Part shown: in pieces, positions 16,741 to 24,357 of the stretch | Numbering within the stretch: the first letter of the stretch is position 1 | How the letters are laid out: every line of letters begins with the position of its first letter | Source: Nocardioides humi | GTDB lineage: Bacteria; Actinomycetota; Actinomycetes; Propionibacteriales; Nocardioidaceae | NCBI RefSeq assembly: GCF_006494775.1 | Contig: NZ_CP041146.1 | Coordinates: 4,898,001 to 4,962,000, forward strand | DNA: 64,000 bases | Direction of reading: 5' to 3' | Translations under genes and position numbers: made by a program | Notes under the pieces: generated by a model | Database searches by the model: none | Told to the model about the DNA's origin: nothing | The model's input: the letters and a program-made list of their open reading frames with translations, nothing else

Positions 16741-17546
16741 CCGATCGGACCCCCCGCGAAGGTGCTGTAGACCTGCGAGATCACGAAGTTCGCGGCGAAG
16801 AGCAGCACGAAGTTGGTCACCACGGCGCTGGTCACCGCCTCGCCGACGCCGGTCGGCCCGCGGTCCGCGCGCAGCCCCTTGTACGACGCGACCACGGCGC
16901 AGATCACCGCGAAGATCGCCGCCTTGGCGAGCGAGAGCCACAGGTCGGAGATCTGGGCGAGGGCGGTGACCGAGGCGAGGTAGCTGCCCGGCGGCAGGTC
17001 CTGGAGGATCACGCTGACGCCCAGCGTGGTGATGATGGTGAAGAACATGACGACGCCGTTGAGCAGCACCGCGACCGCGACGATCGCGAACATCCGGGGG
17101 ACGACGAGCCGCTCGACCACCGGGAGCCCCATCACCTCCATCGCGTCGATCTCCTCGCGGATCCGGCGCGAGCCGAGGTCCGCGCAGATCGCGGACCCGG
17201 CGACGCCGGAGAGCATGAGCGCGGTGATGAGGGGAGAGGCCTGGCGGACGACGGCGAGGGTGTTGCCGGCGCCGGTGAAGGCGACCGCGCCGACCTCCTG
17301 CGCGAGCACCCCCACCTGGAGCGCGAGGATGATCCCGAACGGGACCGAGACCGCGAGCGCGGGCAGCGTGCAGACCCGGATCGCGTACCACGTCTGCACC
17401 ACGGTCTCCGCGAGCGGGAACCGCCGTCCCGTGATCGAGGCGAGGACCGCGGCGAACACCCGGCGGGTGAACCGGAGCAGCGCGACGACCTCCGCGAGCG
17501 GCTTGCCGAGGGCCGGGAGGACCCGCGGGGCGCTCTGGGCCGGCAT
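16737..17546 (-). CDS. MlaE/YrbE permease, first subunit (YrbEA position)
   Basis: The product is 269 residues from ATG at 17546, with an AGGAG ribosome-binding site. It has MlaE-type helices and the EQ-like cytoplasmic loop (SRRIREEIDAMEVMGLPVVERLVVPR). It is the first gene of an eight-gene operon (two permeases, six Mce proteins) with 4-nt overlaps almost throughout. A TACTGT -10 element at 17580-17585 (minus strand), inside a palindromic operator, probably drives the operon under control of the divergent MerR-type gene. Confidence 0.94.
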   Translation of the reverse strand: MPAQSAPRVLPALGKPLAEVVALLRFTRRVFAAVLASITGRRFPLAETVVQTWYAIRVCTLPALAVSVPFGIILALQVGVLAQEVGAVAFTGAGNTLAVVRQASPLITALMLSGVAGSAICADLGSRRIREEIDAMEVMGLPVVERLVVPRMFAIVAVAVLLNGVVMFFTIITTLGVSVILQDLPPGSYLASVTALAQISDLWLSLAKAAIFAVICAVVASYKGLRADRGPTGVGEAVTSAVVTNFVLLFAANFVISQVYSTFAGGPIG

Positions 17547-17577
17547 GGCGCTCCTGTCGTCGTACGCGATCTCACGA

Positions 17578-17594
17578 TGACAGTAGAACTGTCA
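17578..17594. promoter_or_regulatory. Operator 1 TGACAGT-N3-ACTGTCA with mce -10 inside
   Basis: A perfect 17-bp palindrome. Its left half contains ACAGTA (17580-17585), which reads TACTGT on the minus strand and is placed to start mce transcription about 25-30 nt before the yrbEA ATG. A lone half-site ACTGTC follows at 17602-17607. Confidence 0.65.
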
Positions 17595-17664
17595 CACCGG
17601 TACTGTCCCTTCGGATGTGACCTACGTCAACCCCTGCGACATCTCCCGCGTTGCATCCGAGAAA

Positions 17665-17681
17665 TGACAGTCGTACTGTGA
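17665..17681. promoter_or_regulatory. Operator 2 TGACAGT-N3-ACTGTGA with merR -10 inside
   Basis: It has the same spacing as operator 1 with one mismatch. It contains TACTGT at 17674-17679, exactly 7 nt before the ATG at 17687 of the MerR-type gene. A third TGACAGT half-site (17679-17685) abuts the start codon. This implies autoregulation of a leaderless mRNA. Confidence 0.65.
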
Positions 17682-17686
17682 CAGTC

Positions 17687-18427
17687 ATGAGCGCTCGTGC
17701 GGAGGTCGACTCGGACCTGCGGACCATCGACGAGCTGGCCACGGCGGCCGGGCTGACCGTCCGGACGACCCGCTACTACGCCAGCCTCGGCCTCCTCCCG
17801 CCGCCCGCGCGGCGCGGCCGGATGGCGTGGTACGACGACACGCACCTCGCGCGGCTGGAGATGATCCGCGCGCTGCAGGGCCACGGCTTCACCCTCCAGG
17901 CGATCGAGCGCTACCTCGCCTCCCTGCCCGCCGACGCCGGGGTGGAGGACCTCGCCGTCCAGCGCGCCATGCTGACCTCGTGGACCGTGGGGGAGCCCCA
18001 GGAGCTCACCCGCCGCCAGCTCGACCAGCACGCCGGCCGCCGGCTGAGCGACGACGAGGTCACGCTGATCGAGGAGTTCGGGCTGCTGCGCCGGGTCACC
18101 GGTGAGCGCGGTGCCCGGTTCACCCCCGTCCACGGCTTCGACGTCGCCGTCGAGCTGCTGCAGGTCGACATCCCGGTCGCCGGCATGCGCGCCGCGGGCG
18201 ACGCCATCGAGCGGCACATGTCCGCCCTGGCCGAGGAGCTCACCCAGGTTCTCCACGATGAGGTCGTCGAGCCCTGGCGCCAGGAGCGCGACCACCGCTC
18301 CCGCGAGGACGCCGCCCAGCTCGAGGCCACCATCAGCATCCTGCGCCGGCTCACCCTCGACGCCATCGTGCGCGGCTTCCAGCGCTCCGCCAACCAGGTC
18401 ATCGCCCGGTCGCTGGACCGCCGCTGA
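17687..18427 (+). CDS. MerR-family transcriptional regulator, divergent from mce operon
   Basis: The product is 246 residues from ATG at 17687 (MSARAEVDSDLRTIDELATA). The start is chosen because TACTGT lies 7 nt upstream; an earlier ATG at 17651 would put coding sequence across the operator. The winged helix-turn-helix spans ~13-80: IDELATAAGLTVRTTRYYASLGLLPPP, then HLARLEMIRALQGHGFTLQAIERYL. The C-terminal ~150 residues are helical and lack an obvious Cys metal site, so the ligand is more likely organic, possibly a lipid or acyl compound. It probably controls the divergent yrbE-mce operon through the paired palindromes. The regulatory link is inferred from the operator layout. Confidence 0.88.
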   Translation: MSARAEVDSDLRTIDELATAAGLTVRTTRYYASLGLLPPPARRGRMAWYDDTHLARLEMIRALQGHGFTLQAIERYLASLPADAGVEDLAVQRAMLTSWTVGEPQELTRRQLDQHAGRRLSDDEVTLIEEFGLLRRVTGERGARFTPVHGFDVAVELLQVDIPVAGMRAAGDAIERHMSALAEELTQVLHDEVVEPWRQERDHRSREDAAQLEATISILRRLTLDAIVRGFQRSANQVIARSLDRR

Positions 18428-18443
18428 CCCGGGCGGACCCAGG

Positions 18444-18880
18444 TCAGCCCGGCGTGAACCGGCGGACGAAGCGTCGCTGGAAGGGCGTCTCGACCGCGCG
18501 GGCGTCGTACCGCTCCCGGATCCAGGCGACCGCCTCCGCGGGCGGGACCCCGTCGAGGACCGCGAGGCAGGCCAGCGCCGTCCCCGTGCGGCCCCGGCCA
18601 CCCGCGCACGCCAGCTCCACCCGCTCGCCGGCCGCCCGGTCGAGCGCCTCGCCGAGCGCGGCGCGGAGGTCGGCGGGGTCGGCGGGGAGCCGGAAGTCCG
18701 GCCAACGGACCCATCGGGCGGCCCAGCCGGTCGGCTCCGGCGGCCGGCCGAGCAGGTAGAGGCCGAAGTCGGGCGGCGGCCCGTCGGGGAGGGACGGCGC
18801 AGGCCGCGCCCACGGACGAGGCGGCCCGAGGGCAGCGTCACGACACCGGGCGCCGTCGGGTCCCACGGTCCGCCGTCCAC
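18444..18880 (-). pseudogene. Protein-tyrosine phosphatase-like gene, frame interrupted
   Basis: The C-terminal part (to 18444) reads PDFGLYLLGR, WVRWPDFRLP, then the phosphatase loop C-A-G-G-R-G-R-T-G-T (Cx5R), and ends ETPFQRRFVRRFTPG. The N-terminus in a different frame begins with GTG at 18880 (VDGGPWDPTAPGVVTLPSGR) and reads RGRGLRRPSP before losing sense. One extra base in the GGGGAGGG stretch at 18786-18793 (plus-strand view) joins them. A -10 box TAGCCT 6 nt before the GTG at 18880 supports this as the original start. Substrate unknown. It could be a missed base in the assembly rather than a dead gene. Confidence 0.7.
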
Positions 18881-18886
18881 GGGCTC

Positions 18887-18896
18887 AGGCTAAGGT
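18887..18896. promoter_or_regulatory. Overlapping divergent -10 boxes (phosphatase and ndk)
   Basis: TAGCCT on the minus strand (18887-18892) lies 6 nt before the GTG at 18880. TAAGGT on the plus strand (18891-18896) lies 7 nt before the GTG of ndk at 18904. The two boxes share 2 bp, so the two promoters should exclude each other. Confidence 0.55.
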
Positions 18897-18903
18897 CACG
18901 CAC

Positions 18904-19314
18904 GTGACCCAACGCACTCTCGTCCTCCTCAAGCCCGATGCCGTCCGGCGCGGCCTGGTCGGCCACGTGCTGGCGCGGTTCGAGGCCAAGGGGCTGAGCA
19001 TCGTGGCCATGGAGCACCGGCACATCGACGCCGCGATGGCGGACGCCCACTACGCCGAGCACGTCGAGCGGGACTTCTACCCGCCGCTGCGGACCTTCGT
19101 GACCAGCGGACCGCTCGTCGCGCTGGTGCTCGAGGGCGATGAGGCGATCGAGGTGGTCCGTGCCCTCAACGGCGCCACCGACGGCCGCAAGGCCGCCCCC
19201 GGCACCATCCGCGGCGACCTGTCGCTGTCCAACCGGGAGAACCTGGTCCACGGCTCGGACTCGCCGGAGTCGGCGGCGCGTGAGATCGCGCTGTGGTTCC
19301 CGGGGCTCGTCTGA
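18904..19314 (+). CDS. ndk: Nucleoside diphosphate kinase
   Basis: The product is 136 residues, the normal length. It begins TQRTLVLLKPDAVRRGLVG and contains the catalytic His116 in NLVHGSDSPESA. It transfers the gamma phosphate of ATP to other nucleoside diphosphates in the cytoplasm. The GTG start is supported by TAAGGT 7 nt upstream (leaderless). It lies upstream of mreB, the usual actinobacterial neighbourhood, but is separated from it by 353 bp that contain a repeat. Confidence 0.97.
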   Translation: MTQRTLVLLKPDAVRRGLVGHVLARFEAKGLSIVAMEHRHIDAAMADAHYAEHVERDFYPPLRTFVTSGPLVALVLEGDEAIEVVRALNGATDGRKAAPGTIRGDLSLSNRENLVHGSDSPESAAREIALWFPGLV

Positions 19315-19367
19315 GCCGCGCCGCGCCGCGCCCGCCCGCTGCGCCCGCTGCGCTGACCGCGCTGCCT

Positions 19368-19456
19368 GCATGGATCCCCGGACATCCGGGGATCCATGCG
19401 GTTGTCAGGGGTTGCAACCCCTGACAACCGCATGAGACGCCCACCCGCTGTGACAG
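19368..19456. repeat. Double-palindrome repeat, copy 2
   Basis: It has the same architecture and 67-nt core length as copy 1 (6227). The first palindrome has arms 19368-19382 and 19385-19399, identical to copy 1. The second is a perfect 40-nt palindrome at 19395-19434. Relative to copy 1, a C-G pair (6260/6287) is replaced by G-C (19401/19428), and a C/A mismatch (6269/6278) becomes G-C (19410/19419). The rest of the 19315-19667 gap shows GC-rich sequence with no gene I can support; the mreB promoter is presumably there but I cannot place it. Confidence 0.85.
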
Positions 19457-19667
19457 TTGTGACTCCTGAGACGCGCCGCGCCGTACCGGCGTGCCTGCGC
19501 GGCTGAGCCCGCCTTCTTCCTTACGCTCGCAAGCGGAGGCCGCCGGATCGTGCGCTCGTCGGCCGCCCCGGCGCACTCCCCGCAGACGAGGGGGAGCGGG
19601 TCGGCTTCCCCGACGCGCACGGACGGACCTGCCCGCGGGCCGGTCCGGCGACGTCTTGCGAGGAAGC

Positions 19668-20699
19668 GTGAGGGCGAACTCCATCATCGGCCGGGACATG
19701 GCCGTGGACCTCGGTACCGCCAACACCCTCGTCTACGTCCGCCGCCGCGGCGTCCTGCTCGACGAGCCGAGCGTGGTCGCGCTCAACGAGGGCACCGGCG
19801 AGGTGATCGCGGTCGGGCACCAGGCCAAGCAGATGCTGGGCCGTACGCCGGACAGCATCACCGCGCTGCGCCCGCTGCGCGACGGGGTGATCGCCGACTT
19901 CGAGGCGACCGAGCAGATGCTGCGCCACTTCATTGCCCGTGTGCACCGGCGCCGTTATTTCGCCAAGCCCCGCATGGTCATCTGCGTGCCGAGCTCGATC
20001 ACACCGGTCGAGCAGCGCGCGGTCAAGGAGGCCGGCTACCAGGCCGGCGCCCGGCGCGTGTACGTCGTCGAGGAGCCCATGGCCGCCGCGATCGGCGCCG
20101 GTCTGCCGGTGCACGAGGCGACCGGCAACATGATCGTCGACGTCGGCGGCGGTACGACGGAGGTCGCCGTCATCTCCCTCGGCGGCATCGTCACGTCCCT
20201 CTCGGTCCGCACGGCCGGCGACGACCTCGACGCCGCGATCGTCGCGTGGATGAAGAAGGAGCACGGCGTCATGCTCGGCGAGCGCACCGCCGAGGACGTC
20301 AAGATCACCCTCGGCTCGGCGTTCCCGCGCCCCGGCGAGCCCAGCGGGGAGGTCCGCGGCCGCGACATGGTCACCGGGCTGCCGCGCACCGTCGACGTCA
20401 CCAGCGCCGACATCCGCAAGGCGCTGGAGGAGCCGCTGCACGCGATCGTCGACGCGGTCCGGGTCACCCTCGACCAGACGCCGCCCGAGCTGGCCGGCGA
20501 CATCATGGACCGCGGCATCGTGCTCACCGGCGGGGGAGCGCTGCTGCGCGGCCTCGACGAACGTATCCGCCACGAGACCGGCATGCCGGTCCACATCGCC
20601 GAGGACCCGCTGGTCTCGGTGGCGATGGGCGCGGGCCGCTGCGTCGAGGAGTTCGAGGCCCTCCAGCAGGTGCTCGTCACCAACCAGCGGCGGTTCTGA
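19668..20699 (+). CDS. mreB: Rod shape-determining protein MreB
   Basis: The product is 343 residues from GTG at 19668 (VRANSIIGRDMAVDLGTANT), with AGGAAG upstream. It is an actin-like ATPase with phosphate 1 motif DLGTANTLVY, phosphate 2 motif IVDVGGGTTEVAVI and adenosine motif GIVLTGGGALLRGLD. It forms membrane-bound filaments that guide lateral wall synthesis. It is the first gene of mreB-mreC-mreD-mrdA-rodA, whose genes overlap or nearly touch. Its length matches the family; a later ATG (MAVDLGT) would lose the conserved N-terminal residues. Confidence 0.96.
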   Translation: MRANSIIGRDMAVDLGTANTLVYVRRRGVLLDEPSVVALNEGTGEVIAVGHQAKQMLGRTPDSITALRPLRDGVIADFEATEQMLRHFIARVHRRRYFAKPRMVICVPSSITPVEQRAVKEAGYQAGARRVYVVEEPMAAAIGAGLPVHEATGNMIVDVGGGTTEVAVISLGGIVTSLSVRTAGDDLDAAIVAWMKKEHGVMLGERTAEDVKITLGSAFPRPGEPSGEVRGRDMVTGLPRTVDVTSADIRKALEEPLHAIVDAVRVTLDQTPPELAGDIMDRGIVLTGGGALLRGLDERIRHETGMPVHIAEDPLVSVAMGAGRCVEEFEALQQVLVTNQRRF

Positions 20700-21655
20700 T
20701 GGCGATCGACACCCGTCCTCCGACCACCAGGACCAGGCCCAGCCCGGTCCGCCGTACCGGCGCCTCCCGCGACCCCGAGCGCGACTCCGGCCGCCCGGCC
20801 CGCTCGCTCGTGGTGGCGCTGGTGCTCGCCTGCGCCGCGCTCATGGTCGTCGACAAGGCCGGCGGGGACGGCTCGCCCGTCGATCCGGTACGTCGCGTGG
20901 TGGGCGAGGTCGTCGGCCCGGTCCAGGCGGGCGTCTCGACGGTGGTCCGGCCGCTGGTCGGCCTGCCCGGCGCGCTGCGGACCAACGGCGCCCTGCGCGA
21001 CGACGTCGCCCGGCTCGAGGCCGAGAACGCCGACCTGCGCAACCGCCTCGGCAAGGCCGGGTACGACGAGCAGCGGCTCGCCCAGCTCGAGGGCCTGCGG
21101 GCCATGGCGGGCGACCTCGGCTACGCCCTCGTGCCCGCCCGGGTGATCGCGATCGGAGCGGCCCAGTCGTTCTCCAGCACCGTCACCCTCGACGCCGGCT
21201 CCGACGCCGGCCTGCGCCCCGACATGACCGTGGTCGCCGCCCAGGGCCTGGTCGGCCGGATCACCTCCGTGACGGCCCACACCGCCACCGTCCTCCTCAT
21301 CGTCGACGACAGCTCCTCGGTCGGCGGCCGGATCGGGGAGAGCCTCGAGCTCGGCTTCGTCCGCGGCCACGGCCACCTCGGCACCGACGACCGCCTGGAG
21401 ATGGAGCTGGCCGACCGCAATGTCGTCCCGAAGGTCGACCAGCAGGTCGTGACGTGGGGGAGCGAGGGCGGCTCGCCCTACGTCGCCGGCGTCCCGATCG
21501 GCACCGTCGGCAAGGTCTACGAGTCGGTGCGGGACACGTCGTACCGCGCCGTGATCACGCCGGGCGTCGACTTCACCGCGCTCGACCTGGTCGGCGTCGT
21601 CGTCCCGTCGGGCACCAAGGGTCGCGTCATCGAGGCCGACGGGAGCTTCCCGTGA
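20699..21655 (+). CDS. mreC: Rod shape-determining protein MreC
   Basis: The product is 318 residues from ATG at 20699, sharing one base with the mreB stop. A basic Pro-rich cytoplasmic tail (~1-35) precedes a membrane helix (~36-52), a coiled coil (~95-120, DDVARLEAENADLRNRL) and a two-barrel periplasmic domain (~130-310) with family motifs VIAIGAAQSFSSTVTLDAG and GLVGRITSV. It bridges MreB/MreD to PBP2. Confidence 0.94.
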   Translation: MAIDTRPPTTRTRPSPVRRTGASRDPERDSGRPARSLVVALVLACAALMVVDKAGGDGSPVDPVRRVVGEVVGPVQAGVSTVVRPLVGLPGALRTNGALRDDVARLEAENADLRNRLGKAGYDEQRLAQLEGLRAMAGDLGYALVPARVIAIGAAQSFSSTVTLDAGSDAGLRPDMTVVAAQGLVGRITSVTAHTATVLLIVDDSSSVGGRIGESLELGFVRGHGHLGTDDRLEMELADRNVVPKVDQQVVTWGSEGGSPYVAGVPIGTVGKVYESVRDTSYRAVITPGVDFTALDLVGVVVPSGTKGRVIEADGSFP

Positions 21656-22230
21656 ACCGCCGCGGCCGCCTCGTCGCCGTCCTGGTCGCGGTGCTCGCCG
21701 CGCTGCTGCTGCAGGTGACGGTGCTGCCGCACTTCGCGTGGGACGTCGGCGGGCTCGGCGTCGTACCCGACCTGGTCCTCCTCGTCGTCGTCGCGACCGC
21801 CGTCGTCACCGACACCCGCTTCGCCACGCTCACCGGCTTCTGGGCCGGCCTGCTGCTCGACATCGCGCCGCCGGCCGACCACCTGGCCGGACGCTGGGCG
21901 CTGGCCCTCATGGTCGTCGGGTACGTCGTGGGCCGGCTCGTCCACGACAACGCCGGCGACGTCGGTGCCCGCCGCGCGCCGCTCGCGCTGGTCCTGGCCG
22001 CGGCCGCGGGCGGCTCCTTCGTGGGGACGTCGGTGTTCGCGCTGACCGGTCTGCTGCTCGGCGACTCCGGCGCCGGGATCGGCGACCTCCTGCCGGTCGC
22101 GCTGGTCGCGCTGGTCCTCGACATGGTCGCGGCGCTGGTCGTCGTTCCGGCGACGGCGTGGCTCTACGCCCGCGCGACCAGCGGCGGCACCACCCCGCGC
22201 GCCTCCCAGCGGCTGCGAGCCCGCGTCTGA
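21652..22230 (+). CDS. mreD: Rod shape-determining protein MreD
   Basis: The product is 192 residues from GTG at 21652, overlapping the mreC stop by 4 nt. It has about five hydrophobic helices with the MreD hallmark DLVLLVVVATAVVTDTRFATLTGFWAGLLLDI. It is an inner-membrane part of the elongasome. Position between mreC and mrdA confirms the weakly conserved sequence. Confidence 0.92.
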   Translation: MNRRGRLVAVLVAVLAALLLQVTVLPHFAWDVGGLGVVPDLVLLVVVATAVVTDTRFATLTGFWAGLLLDIAPPADHLAGRWALALMVVGYVVGRLVHDNAGDVGARRAPLALVLAAAAGGSFVGTSVFALTGLLLGDSGAGIGDLLPVALVALVLDMVAALVVVPATAWLYARATSGGTTPRASQRLRARV

Positions 22231-24356
22231 TGGCCGCAGGAGCCTCGCACCGCAGCCGGCTGCGCCTGATCGTCATCCAGACGCTCGTCTTCTCCCTGCT
22301 CGCCACCCTCGGCGTGCGCCTCTACTACCTGCAGGTCGTCTCGGGCGAGCGCTACCAGGGCAAGGCGGCGTCGCAGTCCGTGCGCGAGATCGTGGTGCAG
22401 CCGCAGCGCGGCCTGATCGTCGACGCGATGGGCCGCCCGCTGGTGACCAACCGGCTCACCTGGGTGGTCTCGATCGACCGCACGCTCATCGGCAGGATGT
22501 CCGCGGCCGATCGCACGGAGCTGCTGGCCCGCACCTCCGACGCCATCGGGGTGAAGGTCGACAAGATCGAGGCGAAGCTGCTGCTCTGCGGCGACTCCGG
22601 CGCCGTCGCCGGCCAGTGCTGGAACGGCTCGCCGTACCAGCCGGTGCCGGTCGCGCAGGACGTGAAGGAGGGCGCGGCGCTGCGGATCCTCGAGCAGCCC
22701 GAGGACTTCCCCGGCGTGGTCGTCGACCGGCAGACCCTGCGGCAGTATCCGTCGCCGTACGGCATCAACGCGGCCCACGTGCTCGGCTACCTCAGCCCGA
22801 TCACCAAGGAGGAGCTGGAGTCCGCCGAGAAGACGGGCGACAGCTCGGTCAACGGCGCCTCCGTCGTCGGGCGCGCCGGCGTCGAGAAGCAGTACGACGA
22901 GTGGTTGCGCGGCCAGCCCGGCTACCAGCAGGTCGCCGTGGACTCGAAGGGGCGGGTCCGCCAGGATGTGTCCGGGCTCGCCGCCCAGCCCGGTGACACC
23001 CTGGTGACCTCGATCGACGCGAAGGTGCAGAGCGTCGTCGAGGAGCAGCTCGCGGCGATGATCGCCAAGCAGCGCAGCACCCGCGACCCCGTCACGAAGC
23101 GCAACTTCGAGGCCGACTCCGGCGCCGCCGTGGTGATGGAGGCGAAGACCGGCCGGATCGTGGCGATGGCCAGCCAGCCGACGTACGACCCCTCGGTGTG
23201 GGTCGGCGGCATCACCGACAAGCAGCTCGAGCGGCTCTACTCCGAGGCCGCCGGCACGCCCCTGCTGGCGCGCGCCTTCCAGGGACAGTTCGCGCCGGGG
23301 TCGACGTGGAAGCCGTTCATGACCGTCGGCGCGCTGACCCACGGGTACACGCCCTCCACCGTCCTCAGCTGCCCCTCGGCGGTGCAGATCGGCAACCGCG
23401 CCTTCCACAACCACGAGTCGGCGGCGTACGGCTCGATCTCCTTCGCCAAGGCCCTCGAGGTCTCCTGCAACACCTTCTTCTTCCAGGTCGGCATGAGCTT
23501 CTGGCAGAAGTACGGCTCCGACCCCGACGACGTCGACGCCAAGGACCCGCTCGTCGAGCAGGCCGAGAAGTTCGGCTTCGGTGAGCGGTCCGGCGTCGAC
23601 CTCCCGGGCGAGGCCTCCGGCCGCGTGGCCGACCGGAAGTGGAAGCGCGACTACTACGAGTCGATGAAGGACTACTACTGCGGCATCGCCGCGAAGCCGC
23701 AGGATGAGAAGACGTCCGACTTCGTCTACAAGTTCTCCCGCGAGTTCTGCGTCGAGGGCTGGAAGTACCGCCTCCCCGACTCCGCCAATTTCGCCATCGG
23801 CCAGGGAGACACCATCGTCACCCCGCTGCAGCTGGCCCGCGGCTACGCCGCGATCTCCAACGGCGGCACCCTCTGGGAGCCCCGCGTCGGCAAGGCGATC
23901 GTGTCGCCGGACGGCACGGTCATCCGCGAGATCGAGCCGAAGAAGGAGCGCAAGCTCAAGATTCCGGCATCGGTGCTGACGTACGTCGACGAGGCGCTCC
24001 AGGGCGTCTCCACCCACGGCACGATGGCCTGGAAGCTCAACGGCTTCCCGCTCGACCGGGTCAGGATCCGCGCCAAGACCGGCTCCGCCGAGGTCTACGG
24101 CAAGCAGTCGACCGGCTGGGTCGCGTCGTACACCGAGGACTACGTCGTCGTGATGATGATCAGCCAGGCCGGCACCGGCTCCGGGTCCACCGGCGAAGGC
24201 ATCCGCGCCATCTGGGAGGCGCTGTACGGCGTCGACGGCGACCAGGTGAACCCGTCGACGGCGGCGATCCCCGGCGTCACGCCGCCGGCGAAGCTGCCGA
24301 CCTTCGGCGACGACGGCTCGATCCTCCCGCCCGCACGTTCGAAGAAGGGCCAGTGA
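22230..24356 (+). CDS. mrdA: Penicillin-binding protein 2 (elongasome transpeptidase)
   Basis: The product is 708 residues from ATG at 22230, overlapping the mreD stop by one base. It has a short cytoplasmic tail, one membrane helix (~12-32), the pedestal/dimer domain and a transpeptidase domain. Catalytic motifs are S358-TWK361, S412-C-N414 and K616-T-G. It crosslinks peptidoglycan during lateral growth, paired with the glycosyltransferase RodA. About 700 residues is long compared with E. coli PBP2 (~630); an insertion with several Cys (YYCGIAAKPQ, REFCVEGWKY) lies between the SxN and KTG motifs. Confidence 0.95.
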   Translation: MAAGASHRSRLRLIVIQTLVFSLLATLGVRLYYLQVVSGERYQGKAASQSVREIVVQPQRGLIVDAMGRPLVTNRLTWVVSIDRTLIGRMSAADRTELLARTSDAIGVKVDKIEAKLLLCGDSGAVAGQCWNGSPYQPVPVAQDVKEGAALRILEQPEDFPGVVVDRQTLRQYPSPYGINAAHVLGYLSPITKEELESAEKTGDSSVNGASVVGRAGVEKQYDEWLRGQPGYQQVAVDSKGRVRQDVSGLAAQPGDTLVTSIDAKVQSVVEEQLAAMIAKQRSTRDPVTKRNFEADSGAAVVMEAKTGRIVAMASQPTYDPSVWVGGITDKQLERLYSEAAGTPLLARAFQGQFAPGSTWKPFMTVGALTHGYTPSTVLSCPSAVQIGNRAFHNHESAAYGSISFAKALEVSCNTFFFQVGMSFWQKYGSDPDDVDAKDPLVEQAEKFGFGERSGVDLPGEASGRVADRKWKRDYYESMKDYYCGIAAKPQDEKTSDFVYKFSREFCVEGWKYRLPDSANFAIGQGDTIVTPLQLARGYAAISNGGTLWEPRVGKAIVSPDGTVIREIEPKKERKLKIPASVLTYVDEALQGVSTHGTMAWKLNGFPLDRVRIRAKTGSAEVYGKQSTGWVASYTEDYVVVMMISQAGTGSGSTGEGIRAIWEALYGVDGDQVNPSTAAIPGVTPPAKLPTFGDDGSILPPARSKKGQ

Positions 24357-24357
24357 C

